From: JAICXG01 sp036825615
GTDB taxonomy: Bacteria > Verrucomicrobiota > Verrucomicrobiia > Chthoniobacterales > UBA10450
NCBI GenBank assembly: GCA_036825615.1
Contig: DAISXY010000001.1
Span: forward strand, 268,782 to 332,781
DNA length: 64,000 bases
Reading direction: 5' to 3'
Part shown: in pieces, positions 17,095 to 26,216 of the stretch
How the letters are laid out: every line of letters starts with the position of its first letter
How positions within the stretch are numbered: position 1 is the first letter of the stretch
Translations under genes and position numbers: made by a program
Notes under the pieces: model-generated
Seen by the model: the letters and a program-made list of their open reading frames with translations, nothing else
What the model was told of the DNA's origin: nothing
Database searches by the model: none

Positions 17095-17849
17095 TCCGCG
17101 GTCTTGTCGTTGCGCTCCTCCTCCTCGGGTTTGGCGCGCTCCGGCTGCCGATCGAGTCGGCGCTCACCGGGCAATATCGGCGCGCTCATTTTAATCAGGT
17201 CAACCTCAACCTGAGCCTGCGCGAACAGATTGGTCAGCTTGGATTCGTCGCCGCGCTGAGCGGGTTTCGATCGTTAGTCGCGGACCTTATTTTCATTGAG
17301 GCAAATGTCGCCTGGGAACGAACCGAATGGGGCAGAGTGCTGCTATTCTTTCGCCAGGCCACGACCCTGCAACCGCGCTCGCTCCTGCTCTGGGACATGG
17401 CCGCATGGCACATGGCCTGGAATGCGAGCGTCGCCGCCTTGCATGATCCTTCGTTGCCTAACGACACCCTGCGCCGCAAGTCCGTTCGTCGCTATCTTGC
17501 CCTCGGGAAGGAATTCCTTGAGCGCGGGATTAGGAACAACCCCGAGCGCCCTCAGCTCTACGAATCGCTCGCCCGGCTCTATCGGGAGAAATACCAGAAC
17601 CACGCCGCCGCCGCCCGCTACTTTGCCGCCGCTGCCGCTCTTCCCGGTGCGCCGGAATACGACAGGCGCTTCGCCGCCTACGAGCTTTCGCAAGTACCGG
17701 GACGCGAGCGCGAAGCTTACCGGACGCTGCGCGCGCTCTACGACAAAGGTCCGGAGCAGCGCCTCCCCACCCTGGTCAGGCGCTTGAAGTTTCTCGAAGA
17801 AAAACTCGATATCCCATTGCAAGAACGCATTCCCGACCCACAAATGTAG
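17091..17849 (+). CDS. Membrane-anchored TPR-like protein linked to ABC transporter
   Basis: The 252-residue protein has an N-terminal hydrophobic anchor (GLVVALLLLGFGALRLP) and repeated helix pairs that look like degenerate tetratricopeptide repeats: NPERPQLYESLARLYREK and AAAARYFAAAAALP. No enzyme motif is visible. The ATGA overlap with the permease suggests it is a part or assembly factor of that transporter. A CCTAACGA motif at 17457-17464 encodes PND. Confidence 0.6.
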   Translation: MIRGLVVALLLLGFGALRLPIESALTGQYRRAHFNQVNLNLSLREQIGQLGFVAALSGFRSLVADLIFIEANVAWERTEWGRVLLFFRQATTLQPRSLLLWDMAAWHMAWNASVAALHDPSLPNDTLRRKSVRRYLALGKEFLERGIRNNPERPQLYESLARLYREKYQNHAAAARYFAAAAALPGAPEYDRRFAAYELSQVPGREREAYRTLRALYDKGPEQRLPTLVRRLKFLEEKLDIPLQERIPDPQM

Positions 17850-17856
17850 GCTTCCG

Positions 17857-18579
17857 ATGCGTTTCGCCGTCCTGAGCGACATTCACTCCAATCTCGAAGC
17901 GCTTGAAGCCGTGCTCGCCGATGCCCGGTCGGAGCGGTGTGAGGAGTTTGTCTGCCTTGGCGACATCGTCGGCTACAACGCCGACCCGAGCGCGTGCGTG
18001 CAGCGGATCCGCGACCTGGAGTGCCCGGTGGTGAAAGGCAACCATGACGAGCAGGCCGCGATCGCCTTCTCGACTGAAGGGTTTAATCAGATGGCGGAAG
18101 AAGCGATCGGCTGGACCAGGGAACACCTTTCGCCGGAGGAAAGAGAATGGCTGGCGCAGCTGCCCCTAACGACGCAGGTGCGGGACTTCACGATTGTGCA
18201 CGCAACCCTCGATACCCCCGGGGGGTGGAGGTACGTCTTCAATGACCTCGACGCCAGCGCCAGCTTCACTTACCAGCACACCCATCTCTGCTTTTTCGGG
18301 CACACCCACTGGCCCACCGCTTTCGTGCGCAATGATGTTGTGCGCCGGATCGCAGTTGGCGAAATCTTGCTCGCGCCGGAGCGAAAATTTCTCATCAACC
18401 CCGGAAGCATCGGGCAGCCGCGCGACCGGGACTGGCGCGCCGCTTATTGCATCTACGACCTCGAGCGCAACGTGGTCGAGCAGCACCGGGTGAAATACGA
18501 TCTCGAAACCGCCCAGCGCAAGGTGCGCGAAGCCGGCCTGCCGGAGCGGCTCGCGGACCGGCTCGCGCTGGGTCGTTAG
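17857..18579 (+). CDS. Calcineurin-like metallophosphoesterase
   Basis: The 240-residue protein contains the full metallophosphoesterase ligand series: LSDIHSN, CLGDIVGYNADP, VVKGNHDEQA, IVHATLD and FFGHTHWP, plus INPGSIGQPRD. This arrangement fits the YfcE/diadenosine-tetraphosphatase-like group; the substrate is not known. The stop TAG (18577-18579) is part of a TCGTTAGG motif at 18573-18580, which forms an inverted pair with CCTAACGA at 18622-18629. Confidence 0.88.
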   Translation: MRFAVLSDIHSNLEALEAVLADARSERCEEFVCLGDIVGYNADPSACVQRIRDLECPVVKGNHDEQAAIAFSTEGFNQMAEEAIGWTREHLSPEEREWLAQLPLTTQVRDFTIVHATLDTPGGWRYVFNDLDASASFTYQHTHLCFFGHTHWPTAFVRNDVVRRIAVGEILLAPERKFLINPGSIGQPRDRDWRAAYCIYDLERNVVEQHRVKYDLETAQRKVREAGLPERLADRLALGR

Positions 18580-18633
18580 GCAAAAGCCGATCGTGTCATT
18601 CCAGCGCAGCGCAGGGGAGCGCCTAACGAAGCC

Positions 18634-19608
18634 GTGAGCCCCGCGCCGTCCTCCATCCTCATCATCAAGCCGAGTTCGTTAGGCGACATCGTCCATACCC
18701 TCCCCTCCGCCGCGCTCATCCGCGAGGCTTTTCCCATCGCTCGCATCACCTGGGTGATCAATCCCGAATGGGCCCCGTTGCTGCGCGGCAATCGCTCGAT
18801 CAATCATGTCCACATCTTTCCCCGGGGTGACCTCGGCGGCTTCGGCATGTCGCAGCATCTCCTCCCCTGGCTGCGGGAAACCAGCCGCCTTGAACCAGAC
18901 GTCGCGCTCGATTTCCAGGGACTTTTGCGCAGCGCGCTCATCGGCAAAATGAGTCGGCCGCGTGAATTTTACGGAATGAGCGATGCGCGGGAGGGGGCGC
19001 GGCTTTTCTACCAGCAGATTGCAGAGGTCGATCGCAAGGCGCACGCGGTCGAGCGTTACCTCGAGTTGGTGAAAAAGTTCGGCGTCGAGGTGAAGCGACC
19101 GCTACGCTTCCCCTTGCCGACGGGCGATCCGGTCGAGCGCTTCGACGAGAGCGAACCATTCGTTCTCCTTCATCCGTTCGCGCGCGGCCGTCGCAAATCG
19201 CTCAGCGACCTGACGATCGAGGAATTTTGTCGCGCGCTCGCACCAGCACGGGTGGTCATCGTCGGGCGCGCGATGCGCGACCTGCCCGTGCCGGACAATT
19301 GCGTCAATCTCTTGAACCACACCACTCTGCTCCAGCTCGTTTGGCTGATCCGGCGGGCCCGGTTTGTTGTCAGCGTCGACAGCGGGCCGATGCACATTGC
19401 AGCAGCGGTGACCGACCGGCTCGTCTCGATTCACAACTGGAGCGATCCACGCCGGGTTGGACCCTACAATGAGAACGCCTGGGTTTGGAAAAGCGGCGGC
19501 CTGTGGCAGGTGCGCGAGCTGCCGGCGCCAGCCAGGCGGCCAAAGAGCCGGAGCTTCCGCCCGAACGATGTCGCCCAGTTGCTTCCCCTCATCCGGAGAG
19601 ACCTTTAG
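18634..19608 (+). CDS. Glycosyltransferase family 9 (heptosyltransferase-like)
   Basis: The 324-residue protein starts with GTG 18634. It has ILIIKPSSLGDIVHTLPSA, the classic GT9 N-terminus, then VALDFQGLLRSALIG, FVLLHPFARGRRKSL and FVVSVDSGPMHIAAAV. It resembles lipopolysaccharide heptosyltransferases (WaaC/WaaF/WaaQ), which add core sugars at the inner membrane. Whether the sugar is heptose cannot be told. A TCGTTAGG motif at 18676-18683 encodes the SLG of the N-terminal motif. Confidence 0.88.
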   Translation: MSPAPSSILIIKPSSLGDIVHTLPSAALIREAFPIARITWVINPEWAPLLRGNRSINHVHIFPRGDLGGFGMSQHLLPWLRETSRLEPDVALDFQGLLRSALIGKMSRPREFYGMSDAREGARLFYQQIAEVDRKAHAVERYLELVKKFGVEVKRPLRFPLPTGDPVERFDESEPFVLLHPFARGRRKSLSDLTIEEFCRALAPARVVIVGRAMRDLPVPDNCVNLLNHTTLLQLVWLIRRARFVVSVDSGPMHIAAAVTDRLVSIHNWSDPRRVGPYNENAWVWKSGGLWQVRELPAPARRPKSRSFRPNDVAQLLPLIRRDL

Positions 19609-19690
19609 TCGTTAGGGCGGGTCCCGGTCCAATCGTCCGCCAGAGGGAAATCTCTTGCAAGCCGGGGAGAACGTCCGATGTTCGCTCGTT

Positions 19691-20008
19691 ATGAACCTGC
19701 TCGCCTTGTTGTCCAACTTTGGCGGCCCGGACCTGATCATCATTCTGTTGATCATTCTCGTGCTCTTCGGCGCGAAGAAATTGCCCGAACTGGCCCGAGG
19801 CATGGGACAAGCCGTGCGCGAGTTCCAGAAGGCAAAGGACGAGTTCACCGACGAGTTGCACAACGCCGGCAAAACTCCCGCAGCCAACCCTGAAGCGCGC
19901 CAACCCGATGCGACCGTGCCGCGGATCGAAAATGCGGCGAGCGCGCGCGAAGTTCCGCCGGCCCGTCCTGAAAGAGCTCCCGAGGAACGCACGACCCACG
20001 AAGTCTAG
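19691..20008 (+). CDS. tatA: Sec-independent translocase protein TatA/TatB family
   Basis: The 105-residue protein has the short N-terminal helix with FGGPDLIIILLIILVLFG, the hinge, the amphipathic helix KKLPELARGMGQAVREFQKAK, and a polar Pro/Ala-rich tail. FG at the hinge and the LPELARG sequence fit TatA rather than TatB. It forms the protein-conducting part of the twin-arginine pathway. ATG 19691 gives the usual short N-terminus. No tatC is nearby. Confidence 0.88.
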   Translation: MNLLALLSNFGGPDLIIILLIILVLFGAKKLPELARGMGQAVREFQKAKDEFTDELHNAGKTPAANPEARQPDATVPRIENAASAREVPPARPERAPEERTTHEV

Positions 20009-20132
20009 GTTGCGATCGGCTTGTTTCCTCCCCGTTCCGGCGTGGCACGAATCGCGCTCGAAAAATCTCCGATTTCTCGATGACATCGGCCGGCTTTGCG
20101 TCTAAGCATAGCGCCCGAAAAAATATTAGACG

Positions 20133-20405
20133 ATGCCCGATCCCAATCTTCGCACCCAAATCAAGGAAATGCTGGTCAGAAATCTGATGCTGCAAACGCC
20201 GGCGGATCAGATTGGGGATGATCTCCCGCTGTTTGGCGCAGGTGGGCTCGGGCTCGATTCGATTGACGCACTGGAACTGGTTGTGAGCATGGAAAAAACC
20301 TTCGGGGTTGGGGTGCCAAACTCCGAGGTCGCGAGCAAGGCGCTGCGAACCGTCAATTCCATCCACGACTACATCGTCGAGAAAACCGAACGCCCGGCAG
20401 CCTGA
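20133..20405 (+). CDS. Acyl carrier protein
   Basis: The 90-residue protein has the phosphopantetheine attachment motif LGLDSIDALELV near residue 42. The helical pattern is that of ACPs. The GLDSID version and the lack of fab genes nearby suggest a specialised ACP (lipid A-like, polyketide-like or aryl polyene-like) rather than the housekeeping AcpP. A 125-bp gap with an AT-rich stretch (GAAAAAATATTAGACG) precedes it. Confidence 0.85.
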   Translation: MPDPNLRTQIKEMLVRNLMLQTPADQIGDDLPLFGAGGLGLDSIDALELVVSMEKTFGVGVPNSEVASKALRTVNSIHDYIVEKTERPAA

Positions 20406-20430
20406 ACGTTGCGAGGGCTCGCCACGTTGT

Positions 20431-20478
20431 CATCCTGAGCGAAGCGCAGCCCCGAAAGCTTTCGGGGAAGGATCCCGC
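20431..20478. repeat. REP-like repeat with nested hairpin
   Basis: GTCATCCTGAGCGAAGCG is followed by CAGCCCCGAAAGC, TTTCGGGG and AAGGATCCCGCGG. Without the CCCCGAAAGCTTTCGGGG hairpin the rest would be the usual continuous GTCATCCTGAGCGAAGCG-AAGGATCC repeat. It lies between the ACP gene and the LOG gene. Confidence 0.75.
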
Positions 20479-20550
20479 GGAGTGACCGAGTCGCTGGCAG
20501 CCTACGCAGGTCGCCCAATTTTCCGGCAGTGAACCCGCACGGCCAATCGA

Positions 20551-20622
20551 CGGGATCCCTCGACTTCGCTCGGGATGACAGCCTTGTTGAATAGATCCCT
20601 CGACTTCGGTCACGCAACTTTC
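20551..20622. repeat. REP-like repeats, two short inverse copies
   Basis: One copy (20551-20580) reads GGGATCCCTCGACTTCGCTC then GGGATGAC. A second partial copy (about 20595-20622) reads GATCCCTCGACTTCGGTCAC. With the unit at 20431-20478 they fill the gap between convergent ACP and LOG genes. Confidence 0.65.
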
Positions 20623-21700
20623 AGCCGCTTTGCGTCTGGGCGAGATTGATCGCGTCAATCAACTGACGAAAACGCCCAAACTCGTGTCGATGCGGGGTGA
20701 AAATAATCCGCGGGAGATGCGCCAGTTCGGGCTGATTTCGCTCCTGCGGCAACGGTCCCGCTTGAATGATCTTTCCCTGGCGGAGCAGGCTGGCGAAACG
20801 CTGATTCAATTCCCTCAGCGCGCCCTGAGTCAGCGGCCGCTGGATCCGGTAGACCATCTGCGAACCGACCCAGCGCGAGGAGTGGTAATTCTTGTAAAAG
20901 AGCAGGATCTCGCTCACCGCCTCCTCAACCGTGTGCGCAATTTTCATGAAGTTGAAATCCTCCTCCGAGATCAACCGCTGCCGGAGCAGGTGATCGGTGA
21001 GAAAGCGCATCCAGGTTTCCCAGTAGGTCTCGTTAGGCGAATCAATCAGGACGATCGGGATGATCAGCGCCTTGCCCGTCTGCATGAGGGTGAGCGCCTC
21101 GAAGCACTCGTCCATCGTGCCGAAACCGCCCGGGAAAAGCGCGAAGGCGTGCGTCTCCTTCACGAAGTTGAGTTTCCGGGCGAAGAAATAATTGAAGTTA
21201 ATGAGCTTCGGATCGCCGTGGATGATCTCGTTCGCGCGCTGCTCGAAGGGAAGGCGAATATTGAGCCCGAAACTGTTCTCCCGCCCCGCACCGCGCTGGG
21301 CCGCGCCCATGATGCCGTCGCCGCCGCCAGTGATGACCATGAACTGGTGCGCCACCATTTGCCGGCCGAACTCCTCCGCCAGCTTCGCCGCCGGTTCATC
21401 GGCCGCGGTTCGGGCGGAGCCAAAGACCACCACTTTCCGTAAATCGCGATAGCGCGCGAAAATCTTCGCCGCGTAGCGCAGCTCCTTAAGCGAACGGTTC
21501 AGGAGCTTGAGATCGCCTGTTCCCATCCGATCGCTTCCCATTTTCAGCGCGGTCACGATCAGTTCCTCGACCAGCTCCGGGGATTTCTCGACCCCCCAGT
21601 CGGCGACCAGTTGCCGAATGCGGGCTTCGAACTGCGGAGAAATGTTTGTCGTGCGCCGGGTGGGCTGATCGACCGCGGCGCTGCCAGTAAAATCTTGCAC
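20621..21700 (-). CDS. LOG-family protein (TIGR00730-like)
   Basis: The 359-residue protein has the LOG/lysine-decarboxylase-like fold: VVVFGSARTAADEP, VITGGGDGIMGAAQRGA and PGGFGTMDECFE, the last being the substrate-binding signature of cytokinin riboside 5'-phosphate phosphoribohydrolases. It is longer than plant-type LOG (about 200 residues), with N- and C-terminal helical extensions seen in a bacterial subgroup. It likely hydrolyses a nucleoside monophosphate at the N-glycosidic bond. A TCGTTAGG motif lies at 21030-21037. Confidence 0.85.
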   Translation of the reverse strand: MQDFTGSAAVDQPTRRTTNISPQFEARIRQLVADWGVEKSPELVEELIVTALKMGSDRMGTGDLKLLNRSLKELRYAAKIFARYRDLRKVVVFGSARTAADEPAAKLAEEFGRQMVAHQFMVITGGGDGIMGAAQRGAGRENSFGLNIRLPFEQRANEIIHGDPKLINFNYFFARKLNFVKETHAFALFPGGFGTMDECFEALTLMQTGKALIIPIVLIDSPNETYWETWMRFLTDHLLRQRLISEEDFNFMKIAHTVEEAVSEILLFYKNYHSSRWVGSQMVYRIQRPLTQGALRELNQRFASLLRQGKIIQAGPLPQERNQPELAHLPRIIFTPHRHEFGRFRQLIDAINLAQTQSG

Positions 21701-21749
21701 TTGAATACTTGAGCGATTTCTGCGCCGAACGATAGCGAAAAGCGCGTCG

Positions 21750-22628
21750 TTAGGCGGATTTCAAGTCGGCCAGGATTTCGCGCACCCGACGAATCGGCAA
21801 CGAATAATGTCCCTCCCCCTCGACCATGCGGGCGGTGCAATTCGGGAGGCGTTTGCCTAACGACTCCGCTAGGCGCCAATCAAAACTGCGGTCTTTCTTC
21901 CCGTGCCAGAGCCGCACCGGCACGCGCACCTCCTCGAGCCGGAAACCCCAGGGCTGTGCGTAAATTTCGGCATCGACCATCACTCCTTCAGCCGAAGCGA
22001 GCCAGGCCTGACGTTGACTTTCGAAGCAGGCTTCGAAGGCTGCGATATCGCGCAACACATTCGCGTCGCAGGGCTGAAGCAGCTTGAGCAGGAGCGGGCG
22101 CAAACGGATCGGCACCTTGAGCGAGAGAAGTGGCCGGGCGCAATTAAAACCGGCACGCAGTAGTTCGCGATGACGGGGATAAAACCAGAGGAGCCAGCGA
22201 TAAAGCGGAAGCAATCCGGCGCGGTCCCTCAGCTCGGCGATCGGCGGCGCTCCGCTCACGACCGCGATCGCGCGCGCCCGCTCCGGCAAAGCCCAGGCGG
22301 CGGCGAGCGCGTAAGGCGCGCCGCCGGAAACTCCGAGGATGCGAAACTGGTCGACGCCTAACGAATCAGCCAGTTCCGCGAGGAGCGGCGGCCAGTCGAG
22401 CAGCTTGCGATCGCGACGCAGCGATGAATTCCTGATCCCCGGCCGGTCGGGCGAAATGATACGCAGTTTTAGCTCACGCGCGGCGGCGTCGGTCAGTTCC
22501 GCCATCGTGCGGGAGCTCGGCCAGCCATGGCAGAAGAAAACCGGCGTGCCGTCGCGCGTGCCGTATTCCGCAAGGGCAACGGTGTTGCCGCTTGCCAGCG
22601 AGATCACCCTTGTCATTTCGCCGCTCAT
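21750..22628 (-). CDS. Alpha/beta hydrolase
   Basis: The 292-residue protein has the oxyanion region FFCHGWPSSRT, the nucleophile elbow GVSGGAPYAL (Ser), an acid in LWHGKKDRSFD and a His in EGEGHYSLP. It is a typical single-domain esterase, epoxide hydrolase or haloalkane dehalogenase-like protein; the substrate is unknown. Its stop TAA (21750-21752) lies in a TCGTTAGG motif at 21747-21754. Further copies are at 21856-21863 and 22357-22364. Confidence 0.85.
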   Translation of the reverse strand: MSGEMTRVISLASGNTVALAEYGTRDGTPVFFCHGWPSSRTMAELTDAAARELKLRIISPDRPGIRNSSLRRDRKLLDWPPLLAELADSLGVDQFRILGVSGGAPYALAAAWALPERARAIAVVSGAPPIAELRDRAGLLPLYRWLLWFYPRHRELLRAGFNCARPLLSLKVPIRLRPLLLKLLQPCDANVLRDIAAFEACFESQRQAWLASAEGVMVDAEIYAQPWGFRLEEVRVPVRLWHGKKDRSFDWRLAESLGKRLPNCTARMVEGEGHYSLPIRRVREILADLKSA

Positions 22629-22765
22629 AAAACGCCTGCTGGAGCAACCACATCAGACGTTGAAGTTCAAATCGGTTTCGCGCGACGATTTCTCGATTCC
22701 TGGTCGCCCGCGGGTGGACGAGGCAAATCGAGCGCGCTACTTTCTGCGGAATTTTTCGAAGACTG

Positions 22766-24013
22766 ATGCCGCAATTTTCCTATCGCGCGCGCAACGCCCA
22801 GGGCGGGCTGGTTGAAGGCGTGCTCAACGTGACCGACCGCGCTGTCGCCATCCGCCAGCTCGAACAACAGAACTGCGTCCCGATCCGAGTCGAAGCGATC
22901 AACGTCGCGCCCCAGGCACTTGATGGAAAAGCTACGGCGACGGCCGCGGCTCCGGCGCAGAGCTTGAAAATCCCGCACGGGCAGCTGCTCATTTTCACGG
23001 AGCAACTCGGGCACCTGCTCCAGGCCGGGATGACACTCGACGAGAGCCTCGGGGTGCTGGAAAAACGGCTGAAACATCCGCGTGTGCAGCAGATGACAAA
23101 CACGCTGCACCAGGCGCTGATCGATGGGCGCAGTTTCTCCCAGGCGCTGCGCGATTTTCCCCGCATCTTCGCGCCACTTTATGTCAACATGGTCGGAGCC
23201 GGCGAGGCGAGCGGCGCGCTGCCGGATATTCTTACCCGCCTCGTGAAGCATCTCATGCAGGAGAAAAACCTGCGCGACCGGGTGCAACAGGCGCTGATTT
23301 ATCCCGCCTTTCTCGCCGTCGCCGGCTCGGCCCTGATCGTGATTTTCATTACCTTCATGGTGCCGCAGCTGACCAATTTCATGTCGGAGACCGGCGGCAC
23401 GCTGCCCTTCGCAACCCGGCTGCTGCTCGGCGTTCACCATTTCATCACCGGCTACTGGTGGCTCTTCATTCTTATCGGGATCGGGCTGATGGTGGCCTTC
23501 CGCGGGTTTGTCGCGAGTGAAGAGGGACGGCTGACCTGGGACCGCTTCCGGCTCTCGATCCCAGGCTACGGGAGAATTCGCCGGCACCAATATTACGCCC
23601 AATTTTCGCGAACGTTAGGCACCTTGATGGAAAACGGCATTCCCCTTCTGCGTGCGCTCGATTTGGTGGCCGAAATCGCCGGCAACGCTTATCTCGAAGC
23701 CAAACTGCGCGACGTGCGTAAGGCGGTGATTGATGGCGCAAATCTCTCCAGCGCCCTCGCTCGCGAGCAGCTTTTTCCCGATCTCTTCACCGATATGATG
23801 GCGGTGGGGGAGCAGACCGGGCACTTCGCGCAGACGATGCAGACGATCGCGGACGTTTACGAGCGCGAGCTCGATCGCACGGTCAACATCATTTCGGCGC
23901 TGATCCCGCCGGTCATTATCGTGATTATTGCGGTGATCGTAGGATTTGTCGTCTACAGCATTCTCGATGCGGTCTTTACGATGACGCAAAGTTTGCAGTT
24001 GCGGCCGCACTAA
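22766..24013 (+). CDS. gspF: Type II secretion inner-membrane platform protein GspF (PilC-like)
   Basis: The 415-residue protein has the tandem T2SF architecture. The first cytoplasmic domain includes LLIFTEQLGHLLQAGMTLDE and the second QYYAQFSRTLGTLMENGIPL; about three membrane helices lie near residues 180-205, 230-250 and 385-405. It is the platform that couples the ATPase to pseudopilus growth. Gene context (pseudopilins in this locus) favours GspF over type IV pilus PilC, though the families are homologous. No gspE or gspD is in the window. Confidence 0.88.
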   Translation: MPQFSYRARNAQGGLVEGVLNVTDRAVAIRQLEQQNCVPIRVEAINVAPQALDGKATATAAAPAQSLKIPHGQLLIFTEQLGHLLQAGMTLDESLGVLEKRLKHPRVQQMTNTLHQALIDGRSFSQALRDFPRIFAPLYVNMVGAGEASGALPDILTRLVKHLMQEKNLRDRVQQALIYPAFLAVAGSALIVIFITFMVPQLTNFMSETGGTLPFATRLLLGVHHFITGYWWLFILIGIGLMVAFRGFVASEEGRLTWDRFRLSIPGYGRIRRHQYYAQFSRTLGTLMENGIPLLRALDLVAEIAGNAYLEAKLRDVRKAVIDGANLSSALAREQLFPDLFTDMMAVGEQTGHFAQTMQTIADVYERELDRTVNIISALIPPVIIVIIAVIVGFVVYSILDAVFTMTQSLQLRPH

Positions 24014-24031
24014 CTTAATCTCGGCCCCGCA

Positions 24032-25111
24032 ATGTTTCGTTGGCTTGTCGCGCTCGTAATTGCGTTCTGCGCCGCGCTGCTCACTGGCAATGGCAGGGCT
24101 CAGATGGCACTGCCTCCGGCCGGTTCTCAGGTGTTGAAACCAAGCCAATCGGCCGAAGCGGCTCCGGAGAGCGCATGGCTCGATTTGCGCCAGAGCAACG
24201 CGAGCCATTCCAAGGTCCAGGACGCGCCGGCCTGGGTTGAATCGATCGCCTTCGTTCCGGCGAAGAATAACGTGAACGCGCCAACAAAAAGCGTCTTCAG
24301 AATCCGGCTCCGGCGGCCAAACCCGGACTGCCAGATTCTGCTTGTCCGTCTTTATTTCGACGATCTGCCGGAGAAAGAGCCGGAGCTGATAGCCTGGGAT
24401 GAATCCGGCACGGAGGTCCTGCGCTCGGGGTCGTTAGGCGAAAAGAGCGGGCTCGCCACCTCCTCGAGCACGATTGTGCCGATGATCGGGGTGAGCGCAA
24501 TCGACGTGGAAGTGCCCGGCGACGGCCGCTCGGTTCGCGGCGCATACCTTGATTGGATGAAGAGGAGCCAGGTCATGCAACCGATGCATGCGCCACAGGA
24601 AAAGCTACCGGCCGATCCCTTTAACGGGCCGGCGGCCGTGAAAGCCGGCGAGAACGACACGGAAGTGTTCGGCACCGTGACCGCGCCGCTGACGGCCGAG
24701 TTGATCCCGATGGGCTCGAGCATGCAGAACGGCGCAGCCTTTCAATTCGGCTTGGAAGCGCAACCGCTTATGGCCCTTCTTACCTTCGAGGTCGCGAGCC
24801 CGCAAATCGAAGCGCCGCCGGAAATCTACGTGAACGGCGAGGACATCGGCGCAGCCGCGCTGGTCTTGCCAGACCTGGCTGATCCGGGTTATCGCGGGCT
24901 CTCACTCACGCTCCTCGACACGATGCAATTCCAGTACACCGGTTGGGTGCGGGCGCAGAAGATCGTCCCGGCCTCGCTGTTGAAGGCGGGCAGTAATGAT
25001 GTGATGATTCTGGCAGGTGCCGGAACTTCCGCCTCGGCAATCAGGGAAACGCAAATTCAGTTGAAATACCTCTGGGACAAATCGGATTACCTGCTTGAGC
25101 CGTTGAAGTAA
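24032..25111 (+). CDS. Exported protein of unknown function in T2SS locus
   Basis: The 359-residue protein has a signal peptide (LVALVIAFCAALLTGNGRAQ). It shows no recognised catalytic motif; predicted beta-rich stretches include FRIRLRRPNPDCQILLVRLY and FQFGLEAQPLMALLTFEV. It lies between gspF and gspG with 18-bp gaps, so it is probably co-transcribed and may be a periplasmic part or an exported substrate of the type II system. A TCGTTAGG motif at 24431-24438 encodes SLG. Confidence 0.6.
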   Translation: MFRWLVALVIAFCAALLTGNGRAQMALPPAGSQVLKPSQSAEAAPESAWLDLRQSNASHSKVQDAPAWVESIAFVPAKNNVNAPTKSVFRIRLRRPNPDCQILLVRLYFDDLPEKEPELIAWDESGTEVLRSGSLGEKSGLATSSSTIVPMIGVSAIDVEVPGDGRSVRGAYLDWMKRSQVMQPMHAPQEKLPADPFNGPAAVKAGENDTEVFGTVTAPLTAELIPMGSSMQNGAAFQFGLEAQPLMALLTFEVASPQIEAPPEIYVNGEDIGAAALVLPDLADPGYRGLSLTLLDTMQFQYTGWVRAQKIVPASLLKAGSNDVMILAGAGTSASAIRETQIQLKYLWDKSDYLLEPLK

Positions 25112-25129
25112 CCCCGGCGCCTCTCATCT

Positions 25130-25546
25130 ATGCGAACGAATCGACAAAGTGGCTTCACCCTGCTCGAGATCATGATCGTGGTCACGATCATCGCCTTGCT
25201 TATGGGTGCGGCGATTTACAAGCTCGGCGGCAACGTCGAATACGCGCGCCACAACCGTGTGGCCGCGGATATCCAGAGCATTTCAACTCAGCTCAAGCTC
25301 TATGAGAGCATGAATGGATTTTACCCCACGACCGACCAGGGCTTGGAGGCGCTCGTCGTCCAGCCGAACAGTGAACCGCAGCCGCAGCGCTGGTATCAGC
25401 TCTTCAAGGAACTGCCGAAAGATCCGTGGAACAATCCCTACATCTATCGTAACCCGGGGCAGAAAAACCCGAGCGGCTACGATCTTTACTCAGCCGGTCC
25501 CGATCGCAAACCGGACACGGCGGACGATGACTGGGGCGGTTCCTAA
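25130..25546 (+). CDS. gspG: Type II secretion major pseudopilin GspG
   Basis: The 138-residue protein has the prepilin peptidase site SGFTLLEIMIVVTIIALL (cleavage after Gly, Glu at +5) and the GspG signature YPTTDQGLEALV, then KDPWNNPYIYRNPGQ and a C-terminal YDLYSAGPDRKPDTADD calcium-site region. It is the main subunit of the T2SS pseudopilus. The stop TAA is within a CCTAACGA motif at 25542-25549, and the convergent secretion operon ends 17 bp away. Confidence 0.95.
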   Translation: MRTNRQSGFTLLEIMIVVTIIALLMGAAIYKLGGNVEYARHNRVAADIQSISTQLKLYESMNGFYPTTDQGLEALVVQPNSEPQPQRWYQLFKELPKDPWNNPYIYRNPGQKNPSGYDLYSAGPDRKPDTADDDWGGS

Positions 25547-25562
25547 CGATTGCGCCTGACGA

Positions 25563-26216
25563 TCAGTTCGAGGGAGTATCGAGGTCCGAATCGTCGTCAT
25601 CCTCGGACGCTTTGGGAGGTGTAGCATGTTGCGGCACCTGATGCCGCCGGATCGTGCCGCGGGTGTGCGGCGCCGGCGTCGGAATATGGGGCAACGGCAT
25701 GGGCCGCTGCACCGGCATCGGAACGCTCGGATTGCGGGGGTTTGCCGGGTTTTGGCGCACCTGGCCCGGAATGAGCGGTGGCTGCGGTACGGCTTGGACC
25801 GGCAAGGCCTGGCTAAGCAGCGCCTCGTTAAAGGTGAGGGTGGCAAACTGCCCGTCCTTTGAAATCGTCACCTTCGTCTCGCCGACCCGATCCGACCATT
25901 GAATGTTTGAGATCGAATAGCCATCGATCGTCTCGCGCGTGTTGAGGTATTCCTTCAGCTCCTTGTCCACCGTGGAAGCGAGCGTGACGTAGTCGCCGTC
26001 GGTGGAATGCGCGGCGTTTGCGACGTAAAGGTTCTTGGCAAAATCCGGCGTCGCCCCCGCCGGCACGCCCGCGCTCGCCACCGCAAAGGGCGATTGCTTC
26101 ACCATCGGCAGATAATGGGAAAACGGCTGTCGCTTGGGCAGATCATCCGCCCAGGCACGCGAGATCAGGCAGAAAGCAGCCGCGAGCAGGGAAGAAAACA
26201 AAGCTCTTGGTTTCAT
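25563..26216 (-). CDS. Exported protein at end of T2SS operon, function unknown
   Basis: The protein has 217 residues when started at ATG 26216. A signal peptide (FSSLLAAAFCLISRAWAD) is followed by a small domain with YVANAAHSTDGDYVTLAST and then a long Pro-rich tail (PGQVRQNPANPRNPS) and an acidic end. It overlaps gspM by 4 bp. Its place suggests a GspC/GspN or pilotin-like role, but no family match was recognised. Confidence 0.6.
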   Translation of the reverse strand: MKPRALFSSLLAAAFCLISRAWADDLPKRQPFSHYLPMVKQSPFAVASAGVPAGATPDFAKNLYVANAAHSTDGDYVTLASTVDKELKEYLNTRETIDGYSISNIQWSDRVGETKVTISKDGQFATLTFNEALLSQALPVQAVPQPPLIPGQVRQNPANPRNPSVPMPVQRPMPLPHIPTPAPHTRGTIRRHQVPQHATPPKASEDDDDSDLDTPSN

